A stretch of 64,000 nt of DNA from Aestuariivirga litoralis (GTDB taxonomy: Bacteria > Pseudomonadota > Alphaproteobacteria > Rhizobiales > Aestuariivirgaceae). The DNA lies in contig NZ_WAHS01000002.1 of assembly GCF_015714715.1 (NCBI RefSeq), positions 930,001-994,000 of the forward strand. The letters run 5' to 3'. The translations under genes were made by a program, and so were the position numbers. Position 1 is the stretch's first letter; every line of letters begins with the position of its first letter. The notes beneath the pieces were generated by a model. The model worked only from the letters and a program-made list of their open reading frames with translations. It did not search any database and had not been told where the DNA came from. Shown here one piece after another: positions 15,757 to 23,494 of the stretch.

Positions 15757-17688
15757 ATGCCATCTGCCGCAACCCCTGCCCACATGCCCCTGCCGCGCCT
15801 GGCAATTAATATCGGCATTTCCGGCCACCGGCCCAACAAACTGGACAAGGCGGGACACAATCTGGTCGCCCAGAAATTTTCGGACCTCGCTGCCATGATT
15901 GATGCGGAAGTGCGTACCATTACAAAGGGTGACGAAGGCCGCTTCTATGACGGTGCGGCCCCATTGATCCGCATGGTCACTGGTCTTGCCGAAGGTTCTG
16001 ACCGTTTGGTCCTCGCCCATATGCCAGAGAGCTGGCAGTTCGAAGCTGTTCTGCCATTACCGCGCGAGGACTATGCGAAAGATTTCAAAGGTGCAGCACG
16101 CACTGAATTCACCGCACTTTTGAAGAAGGCCGTATCCGTCACCGAACTTTCCTCAGGCGGGCGCGAACGCAACGAATCCTATGCCGCACAGGGTGAGTTC
16201 CTGATCCGTCAGGTGGATCTTCTGGTGGCGATCTGGGACGGCAAGCAGGCCGATGGCAAGGGTGGCACTGGCGAAATTGTCAGCAAGGCGCTCGACGCCG
16301 GCGTCGCTGTGATCTGGATCAACCCGAAACCGGGTGAAGCGCCGCAACTTCTGTCGCGCGTCGATGGAGCGCATAAAGGCGTAGCACTCGGGCAGGCTGA
16401 ATTGCGTAACGTGCTGCACCACATTCTCGCTGCGCCCAGCCATCACGCGCCCGCTGGTCACGACGAACACCACGCGCCCGCAACACCTTCCCCTACCAGC
16501 TTTCTCAGCAAGTCCTGGCCCAGCGCTCTCTATCTGCCCTTCGCCTACACGCTGCTGCGCGCGCTAAGTGGTGCCGGAAAATTCGCACTGCCTGTCCGAT
16601 ACAGCAGCTTGGCCGAACTGCTGGGTTCCTGGTCACCCTTCTTTAATGCGGTGAAACCCGCAGATAACCAGTTGTCGAAAGATTTGACTTCTGGCCTTCT
16701 GCCACGCTCCATCTGGGCCGATGCATTGGCCTGGTATTACGGCCAGCTGTACCGCAGCGCCTATGTCAGCATTTTCATTCTGGCTTCCATCTCAGTGCCC
16801 ATCGGCCTGTGCTATCTGTTCTTCCTGTCATCGCCGGAAGTGCTCAGCATCAAGGCCGCCTTCGTGGTGATTGAACTGTTGATCATCTCCACCGTGATCA
16901 TCGTGGTCCGCCGCGGCGTGCGTGCCAACTGGCATGGCGCCTGGCTGCAGACACGAAAACTCTCTGAGCTGCTGCGCCTCGGCCGCAATCTCGCTTATGT
17001 CGGATCATCGCGCAGCTTTGTTCTGCCGCCCGGGCCGCATGAAAATGAGGATTTGGCCAATTGGTATGTGCGCGCCACCTTCCGTGAAACCGGCTTGCCG
17101 CATGCGGTGCTCGGTGCGGATTATCTGAAGATCGTTCTGTCCGGCGTGAATGAAACTGAAATCATCCAGCAGCGCGCCTATCACAAATTCAATGCGGCAA
17201 ATCTGCACAAGATCCACCATTTTCTACATCGCGGCGGCGATCTCTGTTTCATGGCCACTATCGGCTTCTTGCTGTTTTATCTCGCTATCTGGGGCATTGA
17301 TTCCATACCCTTCATTTCCGCTGCCATGGCAGAAACCCATGAAGCCGCGGGCGAGGCTCATGCCGAAGGCGGCCTCATTCACGAAGCGCTGGAATATGTG
17401 ATCAAGCCCATCGTCTCGATTGCAGCAGCAGGCCTTCCCGCAATGGGTGCAGGCCTCACCGGTATTCGTGAGCAGGGTGATTTTGAGGGCTTCGCCGCGC
17501 GCAGCAGCGCCACCTATCAACAGCTGTCAGGGATTGAAACCAGGATCAGCAAGGCGCTTCAGGAGCCGGAACGCTTGGACCTTTCAAAGGCGCAATCCAT
17601 TCTGCTCGCCGCCACCGAAGTGATGGCCAAGGATGTGACCGCCTGGCACCAGCAGTTTTCAGCGAAGCGCCTCAGCCTTCCGGCGTGA
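15757..17688 (+). CDS. SLOG-like Rossmannoid protein with transmembrane C-terminal half
   Basis: 643 aa from the ATG at 15757, which has an AAGAG site 8 bp upstream; a GTG at 15748 is an alternative. The N-terminal ~200 residues resemble the SLOG/LSDAT nucleotide-binding superfamily: INIGISGHRPNKL, MVTGLAEGSDRL, FLIRQVDLLVAIWDG and GGTGEIVSKALDAG. A His-rich linker follows. Hydrophobic segments lie near residues 340-400 (SIFILASISVPIGLCYLFF and the next helix), 500-530 and 560-580. The C-terminus (YQQLSGIETRISKAL) looks helical. Such proteins are thought to sense nucleotide signals at a membrane. It is divergent from the kinase operon and probably works with it. Confidence 0.7.
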   Translation: MPSAATPAHMPLPRLAINIGISGHRPNKLDKAGHNLVAQKFSDLAAMIDAEVRTITKGDEGRFYDGAAPLIRMVTGLAEGSDRLVLAHMPESWQFEAVLPLPREDYAKDFKGAARTEFTALLKKAVSVTELSSGGRERNESYAAQGEFLIRQVDLLVAIWDGKQADGKGGTGEIVSKALDAGVAVIWINPKPGEAPQLLSRVDGAHKGVALGQAELRNVLHHILAAPSHHAPAGHDEHHAPATPSPTSFLSKSWPSALYLPFAYTLLRALSGAGKFALPVRYSSLAELLGSWSPFFNAVKPADNQLSKDLTSGLLPRSIWADALAWYYGQLYRSAYVSIFILASISVPIGLCYLFFLSSPEVLSIKAAFVVIELLIISTVIIVVRRGVRANWHGAWLQTRKLSELLRLGRNLAYVGSSRSFVLPPGPHENEDLANWYVRATFRETGLPHAVLGADYLKIVLSGVNETEIIQQRAYHKFNAANLHKIHHFLHRGGDLCFMATIGFLLFYLAIWGIDSIPFISAAMAETHEAAGEAHAEGGLIHEALEYVIKPIVSIAAAGLPAMGAGLTGIREQGDFEGFAARSSATYQQLSGIETRISKALQEPERLDLSKAQSILLAATEVMAKDVTAWHQQFSAKRLSLPA

Positions 17689-17848
17689 GTCTGCCTTGAG
17701 CCGGCATCTCTACGATTTCGACAGCCACATGGCCTTCATTGCGTAAGCGCTGGGCGATGTCTTCAGCCGCCTCGCGCGTATCCGCCTCAAGCGTCAGGGT
17801 CGCTCCGCTTTTTTCGATTACCCGGATTTCAAAGATCAATGCGGCCAT
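17672..17848 (-). CDS. 58-aa mini-protein, paralogue of its upstream neighbour
   Basis: Small open frame beginning MAALIFEIRVIEKSGATLTL and ending QGRLTPEG. It aligns along most of its length with the 61-aa protein just upstream: (I/V)xFE(I/V) at the start, an EAD-x-R-x-A/Q-E/A-A-E-D core and a closing VAVEIVEM versus DVTIINHR. The pattern beta-beta-alpha-beta suggests a small compact domain. Its start lies inside the end of the upstream frame (13-bp overlap), so translation is probably coupled. Its 3' end overlaps the end of the convergent SLOG-like gene by 17 bp. Function unknown. Confidence 0.65.
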   Translation of the reverse strand: MAALIFEIRVIEKSGATLTLEADTREAAEDIAQRLRNEGHVAVEIVEMPAQGRLTPEG

Positions 17849-18021
17849 TTTGCATTTCCCATCCGGGTCACCGGGCGATGGTTGATGATCGTCACATCAC
17901 GATAGCCATCCAAAGCCAGGCGGTCTGCCGCTTCTTCAGCCTGCTTGCGCACGTCTGCCTCAAACGTGGCCTTTTCGCCATTCTTGTCGAGTGCCGTCAC
18001 CTCAAAGTTGACTTGTGCCAT
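17836..18021 (-). CDS. 61-aa mini-protein, first of a tandem paralogous pair
   Basis: Starts MAQVNFEVTALDKNGEKATF at 18021 behind a strong GGGAGGT ribosome site; a longer frame to 18057 is less likely because it begins inside a hairpin. The predicted fold is beta-beta-alpha-beta (EADVRKQAEEAADRLALDGY, then DVTIINHRP). It is paralogous to the next 58-aa protein. It lies 73 bp downstream of a response-regulator gene in the same direction, so it may belong to that stress-signalling operon. No function can be named from sequence. Confidence 0.65.
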   Translation of the reverse strand: MAQVNFEVTALDKNGEKATFEADVRKQAEEAADRLALDGYRDVTIINHRPVTRMGNAKWPH

Positions 18022-18032
18022 GGGACCTCCCT

Positions 18033-18055
18033 GCATTTTCGGATTCAGAAAATGC
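18033..18055. repeat. 8-bp inverted repeat in the leader of the mini-protein genes
   Basis: GCATTTTC (18033-18040) pairs perfectly with GAAAATGC (18048-18055) across a 7-nt loop. It sits 12-34 nt upstream of the ATG at 18021, just before the ribosome site, between the response regulator stop and the mini-gene. It could be a weak terminator/attenuator, an mRNA-stabilising stem or a regulator site. Confidence 0.5.
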
Positions 18056-18094
18056 AAGTCACACCAAGGCGAACTGTTCCACCCGACTGAAATT

Positions 18095-18505
18095 TTAGGT
18101 GAGAAGGGCCCGCAAGGTGCTGATCACCTTGTGCGGGCTGTAAGGCTTTGGAAGAAAAACGCTTCCCAGCGGCAGTTCCAGATCCTTGAACCGGTTGATG
18201 CCGGAGGTCACCACCAACTTCACCGGCGGCCATCTGTCCTTGACGAAATGCGAAAGCTTCATGCCATCCATCGATCCCGGCATGTTCACATCGGTGAACA
18301 CCGCCATGATGTTGGCGTGCCGTTCGAGCAGCGCAATCGCTGCATCGGCATGCGAGGCCTCATAGACCACAAATCCGGCCGAGCGGAGCTCTTCCGCAAT
18401 GTCCCACAGGATCAATGCTTCATCTTCCACCACCAGCACGGCTGGCCCCTGATCGGAACCTGAATGCTTTGTTTCTGCAGAGAAACTCACTGTGACATAA
18501 CCCAT
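18095..18505 (-). CDS. Single-domain response regulator
   Basis: 136 aa from the ATG at 18505; a GTG at 18490 that overlaps the kinase stop (GTGA) is an equally plausible start. The receiver domain has the acidic pair in VLVVEDEALIL, the phospho-acceptor Asp in VFTDVNMPG, the Thr/Ser in VVTSG and the Lys in FLPKPYSP. There is no output domain, as is common for partners of HWE/HisKA_2 kinases in alphaproteobacteria. It overlaps the end of the kinase gene and probably accepts its phosphate. Confidence 0.88.
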   Translation of the reverse strand: MGYVTVSFSAETKHSGSDQGPAVLVVEDEALILWDIAEELRSAGFVVYEASHADAAIALLERHANIMAVFTDVNMPGSMDGMKLSHFVKDRWPPVKLVVTSGINRFKDLELPLGSVFLPKPYSPHKVISTLRALLT

Positions 18506-20727
18506 GGTGCTTCTAGAACACACGAGACGCCCTTTGGTTCATAGCGCAATTCGAAGTTTCCGCCGAAATCGGCACCGAGCACTTTTTCAATCAGCACGCT
18601 TCCGAAACCCCTCTTGTCCGGCACGACCACTTGCGGGCCATCCACTTCCTGCCACGCCCATCTTAGGCTGGGTTGGCCGGTTTCGCGATCATATTTCAGG
18701 TCCCAGTTAATACTGACCCTGCCTTGGCTGGATGACAAGGCCCCGTATTTGACAGCATTGGTCCCCAATTCATTGACCAGAAGGCCCATGGCAATCGCCA
18801 TTTTCGGGGTAATCGGCAGCGGCGGGCCAGAAATCGAAAAGCGTTCCCGTTCAAAGGGTTCAATGCCCTTTTGTACCACGTCCAGCAGCGATGTATCGCT
18901 CCAGCGCGCCTGGTTCAGAATGTCGTGCACCGCCCCCAGCGCCTCAAGCCGCGATTTGAAAGCCTTGCGCGCCGTATCCAGATCAGTGTCGCGCATGGTG
19001 CGGGTGGCGATGGAGCCCACCATGGCCAGGATATTCTTGATTCGGTGTTCCAGCTCATGCGCCAGGGTGCTCATCCGCCCCTCGGCTTCCTTGCGCTCGG
19101 TAATGTCCTGCATCACGCCAAACATCGTCACCGGCTTGCCATCATCGAACACGAATTCGACACTGCGTGACACCCAGCGCATCTTCGTCTCGCCCGGGCG
19201 CCTGATGCGGTATTCAACATGCGGCACGGCGGTGCCGGCTCGTCGGGTCTCTGGGTTGGAGCGGATATGCGCATCTTCCGGCACCACAAGCGCCTCCAGC
19301 ACGCTGATGTGATGGCTGGGCTGCACCGGCAGGCCCCAGATTTTCCAGAGCTGCTCTGACCCCATCACCGTGCCGGTTTCAATATCCAGCTCCAGCGAGC
19401 CGATGCCCGCGGCATTCTGCGATTGCTTGAACCTTGTTTCACTCTTTAACAATTGCTGAGAAATGGTTTTCTGATCGTCGATATCGGTATTGGTGCCCAC
19501 CCATTGCAGCACATTGCCCTCTGCATCCTGGATCGGCACAGCCCGCGCAATATACCAGCGATAGGCACCGTCACGCCGCAGCAGCCTGAACTCGGTTTCG
19601 TAAGGGGTCCGGTTTTCATTGGCCTCGCGCCACCGCCCGGCCGCCTCGGCCAAGTCTTCGGGATGAACGAGGCTGGCCCATTTGTCCCCGTCGAGTTCAC
19701 CGGGGAACGAACCTGAATATTCATAAACGCGCGGATTGAACCAATCGAGAAGCCCGTCTGGACCCGCTGTCCAAACGTGATTGGGCAATGCTTCAGCCAG
19801 GGTGCGGAAACGGTCAGCATTTTGCTTCGAAGCTTGCTCGGCCGCCACCCGCTCGGTCACATCCACGCCCTGCGCCAGAATGCCGATCACCTCGCCATCC
19901 GGATTGCGGATCGGATGGTAGATCAGATCGATGACGCGTTCTTCTTTCTCGGCCTGTGGCCGTTGCAGATCAACTTTGAGACCCAGGCCCACAAAGGGTT
20001 CGCCGGTTTTGTAAACCTGATCCAGAAGTTCAAAGAAGCCTTGGCCTTCCAGATCCGGAAACGCCTCCCGCACTGTTTGACCGATCAGATCCCGCTGCCC
20101 GACCAATTGCCGGTAGCCCGCATTGGCAAGTTCGAAAATATGGCTGGGCCCGTGCAGCATGGCCATGAATCCTGGCGACTGCTCGAACATCTGGATCTGG
20201 CGTTCGCGTTCGCTCCTGTGCCACCGCTCAGCCATCATCTTGCCGGTGGTTTCTACCACGATGGCCATCACGCCAGCGGGCTTACCGGATTCATCGAGCA
20301 CCGGAGAATAGTCCAGATTCATCCAGGCCTTTCGTGATCGTCCATCACGGTTGAGGTCCAGCGCCTGATCCTCGAATGACAAGGTGCCGCCCTGATGCAG
20401 CACCACATCCATAACATGCGCATTGAATTCGGCCACTTCGGGCCAGCCTTCCAGCACCTTGGAGCCCAGAAGCTGCGGGTGGCGCGAGCCGGCAAACACC
20501 GCATAGGCATCATTATAGATCATCCTGCCCTGCGGCCCCCACAGCAGAACCATGGCGACGGGTGAGCGCAGCATGAAGGCTACGATGGTCTTGAGCGGCA
20601 GCCCCCATTGTTCAATGGGGCCCAGGGCAGAACGGGACCAGTCAAACCGGGCGATGCGGTCGGCCATTTCGCCGCCACCTGCCAGAAAGGCATGGCGGGG
20701 CAAGGTTTCCATCAGGCCATCACCCAC
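18487..20727 (-). CDS. HWE-family sensor histidine kinase with multiple PAS domains
   Basis: 746 aa, soluble. The sensory part (about 50-530) contains four PAS-like units; hallmarks include GTNTDIDDQK, DITERKEAEGR and GVDVTERVAAEQ linkers. The phospho-acceptor is His561 in ELEHRIKN. The ATPase part has LLVNELGTNAVKYGAL (N box), a WAWQE motif typical of HWE kinases, and GFGSVLIEKVLGA. HWE kinases in this class often act in light, stress or general-stress signalling. An EcfG-type promoter lies 52 bp upstream. Co-transcribed with the response regulator downstream. Confidence 0.9.
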   Translation of the reverse strand: MGDGLMETLPRHAFLAGGGEMADRIARFDWSRSALGPIEQWGLPLKTIVAFMLRSPVAMVLLWGPQGRMIYNDAYAVFAGSRHPQLLGSKVLEGWPEVAEFNAHVMDVVLHQGGTLSFEDQALDLNRDGRSRKAWMNLDYSPVLDESGKPAGVMAIVVETTGKMMAERWHRSERERQIQMFEQSPGFMAMLHGPSHIFELANAGYRQLVGQRDLIGQTVREAFPDLEGQGFFELLDQVYKTGEPFVGLGLKVDLQRPQAEKEERVIDLIYHPIRNPDGEVIGILAQGVDVTERVAAEQASKQNADRFRTLAEALPNHVWTAGPDGLLDWFNPRVYEYSGSFPGELDGDKWASLVHPEDLAEAAGRWREANENRTPYETEFRLLRRDGAYRWYIARAVPIQDAEGNVLQWVGTNTDIDDQKTISQQLLKSETRFKQSQNAAGIGSLELDIETGTVMGSEQLWKIWGLPVQPSHHISVLEALVVPEDAHIRSNPETRRAGTAVPHVEYRIRRPGETKMRWVSRSVEFVFDDGKPVTMFGVMQDITERKEAEGRMSTLAHELEHRIKNILAMVGSIATRTMRDTDLDTARKAFKSRLEALGAVHDILNQARWSDTSLLDVVQKGIEPFERERFSISGPPLPITPKMAIAMGLLVNELGTNAVKYGALSSSQGRVSINWDLKYDRETGQPSLRWAWQEVDGPQVVVPDKRGFGSVLIEKVLGADFGGNFELRYEPKGVSCVLEAPWVMSQ

Positions 20728-20778
20728 GATTTTCCCTCTCCCAGCTCAAAGGCTTGTTTCCCTGAGACAAGATAGCAA

Positions 20779-20803
20779 AACGTACGCGCGCAAAAATTGT
20801 TCC
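20779..20803 (-). promoter_or_regulatory. EcfG (general stress sigma factor) type promoter
   Basis: On the minus strand the sequence reads GGAAC, 16 bp, CGTT, matching the alphaproteobacterial sigma-EcfG consensus (GGAAC-N16/17-CGTT). The leader to the HWE kinase ATG at 20727 would be about 45 nt. This predicts that the kinase, response regulator and perhaps the mini-proteins belong to the general stress regulon. Confidence 0.65.
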
Positions 20804-20932
20804 GCTGCTGTAGAAATTATTGATGAGGGTTGAATGGTGGCTCTGGTCGAGATCGAAGTGACGAACTCTCGTTGGATTTGGCGTAGAGTCAGTGCGGCAG
20901 ATACACTTGCCCCCTTAGAACCAAGATTCTGT

Positions 20933-20960
20933 TTGACAAAGGTGTCGCTAACCTATTAGT
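20933..20960 (+). promoter_or_regulatory. Promoter of the ROK-regulator operon
   Basis: TTGACA (20933-20938) is followed 16 bp later by TATTAG (20955-20960). The -10 lies inside the left arm of the operator-like inverted repeat. The transcript leader to the ATG at 20990 would be only about 20-25 nt. Confidence 0.55.
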
Positions 20961-20989
20961 TCGGTAACAGAACGAACAAATAGGTTAGC
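20947..20989. promoter_or_regulatory. Perfect 11-bp inverted repeat, probable ROK operator
   Basis: GCTAACCTATT (20947-20957) and AATAGGTTAGC (20979-20989) are exact reverse complements with a 21-bp spacer. The left arm overlaps the -10 box and the right arm ends directly before the ATG, covering the ribosome site. A smaller GTTC...GAAC pair sits in the spacer. The position fits autorepression by the adjacent ROK protein. Confidence 0.65.
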
Positions 20990-22210
20990 ATGACTGAGAA
21001 CGACCAAAGCAATCTCTCTCGGCAAATGTCCTTGTTTCAAGCGATGCAAGCGATCATCCATTGCGGACCGATTTCAAGGGCCTCGATCGCCAAGCAGACT
21101 GGAATGTCAAAGCAGACCGCTTCGGAGGTGGTAAAGCTGCTGTGTGACGGCGGGTGGGTACGTGAAACCGGTCGGACCAGTGGCCATGTCGGCCGTACCG
21201 CCACGACTTATGAACTCGTCCCTGAAAGCGCTCTCGTGGTCGCTGTCGATCTGGGTGGCACCAAGCTCCGCGCAGCAATTGTAGATCTTGCGGGCAATGT
21301 ATTGGCGGAGCAGGTCGAGCCAACCCATCCAAAGGGCGGCGCTGCCGTGGCCAAGCAGATCGGCGCTCTCTCCCGAGCCGCAGCCGAGAGCAAACGGCTA
21401 AGTTTTGACTTGGTGAAGATCGCAGTCATCGGCTGCCCCGGTGTACCGGATCAGTCAACGGGTGCGGTGCGCTATGCGCCAAACATTGCTGAAATCGGCG
21501 ATATCGATTTTGCCGCTGAGGTCTCGAAAGCCTTGGGTGTTCCTTGCAAGCTGGAGAATGACGTCAATCTAGCGGTTCTCGGCGAACACTGGGTTGGCGC
21601 GGGGCAGGGCAATGATCATCTTGCATTCATTTCGCTGGGCACGGGTATTGGTGCCGGCCTCATCGTCAACGGCGAACTGTTGCGGGGTGCAGGTGGCTTT
21701 GCCGGTGAGCTTGGCTATTTGCCCTTTGGCTCTGATCCCTTTGAGCCGGAATCCTTGCGTGTGGGTGCCTTCGAGCGGGTGGCAGCCACCCATGGCATTA
21801 GGTCTGCCTACGAGAGGCTGACTGGCAGTGAGGCCGATGTTCCTGCCATTTTCTTGAGGCTGCGCGAAGGTGATGTGCAAGCCCGGGAGGTAATTGAAAA
21901 GACGGCCGCTTATATCGCCCGCGCAGTTGCGTCGATTTCGGTGGTCGCCAATCCGGGACTAGTGCTGCTTGGAGGCTCAATCGGCGTGCAGCCGGAATTG
22001 CTGGAGGCTACCCGACGCTACGTGGCGCAATGCTTCCCCTTCCCAGTTCGCATTGAAGCAAGTGAATTGGGAAATCACGCGGCCCTTGCTGGCGCCGCCG
22101 CGATTGGCCTCAGCGATCTTCACACGGCACTTTTTGCCAAATCCATCCCCGGTGCGGCGGTAAGCCTCCCGGTGCCAAAGAGTGCGCTCACCCGGAAAGC
22201 GGCAGAATGA
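20990..22210 (+). CDS. ROK-family transcriptional regulator (NagC/XylR type)
   Basis: 406 aa. An N-terminal winged helix-turn-helix (about 10-75: GPISRASIAKQTGMSKQTAS, GGWVRETGR) precedes a ROK sugar-kinase-like domain with VVAVDLGGTKLRAAIVD, GCPGVPD, LENDVNLAVLGEHWVGAG and SLGTGIGAGLIVNGEL. The ROK zinc motif (CxCGxxGC) is absent after GELGYLPFG, so the zinc-stabilised loop seen in NagC/Mlc is missing. It should bind a sugar or amino-sugar derivative and control the downstream uptake and catabolic genes. Its stop overlaps the start of the M20 gene (ATGA). Confidence 0.88.
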   Translation: MTENDQSNLSRQMSLFQAMQAIIHCGPISRASIAKQTGMSKQTASEVVKLLCDGGWVRETGRTSGHVGRTATTYELVPESALVVAVDLGGTKLRAAIVDLAGNVLAEQVEPTHPKGGAAVAKQIGALSRAAAESKRLSFDLVKIAVIGCPGVPDQSTGAVRYAPNIAEIGDIDFAAEVSKALGVPCKLENDVNLAVLGEHWVGAGQGNDHLAFISLGTGIGAGLIVNGELLRGAGGFAGELGYLPFGSDPFEPESLRVGAFERVAATHGIRSAYERLTGSEADVPAIFLRLREGDVQAREVIEKTAAYIARAVASISVVANPGLVLLGGSIGVQPELLEATRRYVAQCFPFPVRIEASELGNHAALAGAAAIGLSDLHTALFAKSIPGAAVSLPVPKSALTRKAAE

Positions 22211-23472
22211 GCAACCCCGGAAAAGCCCTTTCGCCCGATCTGCTGCACCGACTGCAGTTGGCCCTTGATCCTGCGCGCGCGACGGCTCTTCTGGCCAAGA
22301 CGGTGCAGGCCGCCAGCGTGACCGGCGACGAACGGCTGATGGCCGACGTGCTAAAGCCTGAAATGCAGCGCCTGGACCTCGCGCCGAGGTGCGAAGATTT
22401 TCTGCCCGGTCGACCGAATGTCTACGGCGCGCGCATGGGCAACGGCCCTCACCTCACTTTCATCGGCCACACGGATGTTGTCCATGCCCGGACCTGGGCC
22501 ACGGCCTGGGAGGGCAAGGCACAAGAAGACCCATTTGGCGCAACAATCATCGACGGCGAACTTTGGGGGCGGGGCGCTGCCGATCTCAAAGCAGGAATTT
22601 GCACGACGTTGATGGCGCTGGATGTGATCGACCGCGCCGGAATCAAATTGGAGGGCTCGCTTTCCTATGCCTTCGTCGGCGATGAAGAAAGCGGCGAGCC
22701 GGACACCGGTGTCAGTGCTGGGATCAAAACCTATGTAAGGCAGGTCCAAGCCGGCATGATGCCGAAACCCGATTTCTGCATCTATACCGAACCGACCAAG
22801 CTGGCGATCTATCCGGTACAGATGGGTTTCTTCATTGCCGACATCACGATTACTGGAAGGTCGGCCTATTTTGGCAAACCGGAGCTTGGTGTCGACGCGT
22901 TAAAGGCAGCACATAGGGTTCTGACCGCCATCTGGAAGCATTCGGACGAAGTGAGCGCGCGTGCCAGCCATCCTTTGCTGGGACCGGGGTTTGCATTGGT
23001 GACGGATTTGAAGGCGGGAGGCCTTATCGCCGTTCCAGGCGAAGCAAAGATTTCGCTCATCCGAAAATTGCTTCCGGGCGAAACCATCGATGGCGCGATC
23101 AAAGAATTGGAATCAGCAATCCACGGCGTTGTTCCAAAGAATATAGGCCTTTCGATTTTATATCCTGCGGGACGCGATCATGCACGTGGCGGTTCGCCTG
23201 CAGGCATCGACGGGGAACGCCAAGAGATCAGGTTGCTGGCACAGTGCATTGGAGCGGTGAAACCAGGGTCGGGCCGGATTGAAGGTGCCCCCTTCTGGTC
23301 TGAAATGCCCTTCATCACCGAACAGCTAAAAGCCCCTGCCGTATATTTCGCACCCGGCGACATTTCGATTTGCCACACCAATGAAGAGCGCGTCCCATTG
23401 AAGGATTATCACGACGCTATCGTTGGTCTGGCTGCATTCATCGTGAGCTACTGCAACCCCGTCACGATTTGA
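22207..23472 (+). CDS. M20-family metallo-deacylase/peptidase (ArgE/DapE type)
   Basis: 421 aa. Two-metal amidohydrolase motifs are in place: FIGHTDVVH (His/Asp), GRGAADLKAG (bridging Asp), VGDEESGEPDTG (catalytic Glu pair) and a late PGDISICHTNEER (His). The central dimerisation domain spans roughly 200-310. Family members remove acyl groups from amino acids or cleave small peptides. In this operon it likely deacylates or hydrolyses an imported conjugate before the racemase-like and SIS enzymes act. It is translationally coupled to the ROK gene. Confidence 0.85.
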   Translation: MSNPGKALSPDLLHRLQLALDPARATALLAKTVQAASVTGDERLMADVLKPEMQRLDLAPRCEDFLPGRPNVYGARMGNGPHLTFIGHTDVVHARTWATAWEGKAQEDPFGATIIDGELWGRGAADLKAGICTTLMALDVIDRAGIKLEGSLSYAFVGDEESGEPDTGVSAGIKTYVRQVQAGMMPKPDFCIYTEPTKLAIYPVQMGFFIADITITGRSAYFGKPELGVDALKAAHRVLTAIWKHSDEVSARASHPLLGPGFALVTDLKAGGLIAVPGEAKISLIRKLLPGETIDGAIKELESAIHGVVPKNIGLSILYPAGRDHARGGSPAGIDGERQEIRLLAQCIGAVKPGSGRIEGAPFWSEMPFITEQLKAPAVYFAPGDISICHTNEERVPLKDYHDAIVGLAAFIVSYCNPVTI

Positions 23473-23494
23473 CGGATAAAAAGGGAGAAGGACT

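Noticed and set aside
3678-17688. CBASS or Thoeris system
   Set aside because: A patatin and a TIR are present, but there is no CD-NTase or ThsA-type gene, and the operon is built around a kinase/phosphatase/vWA triad.
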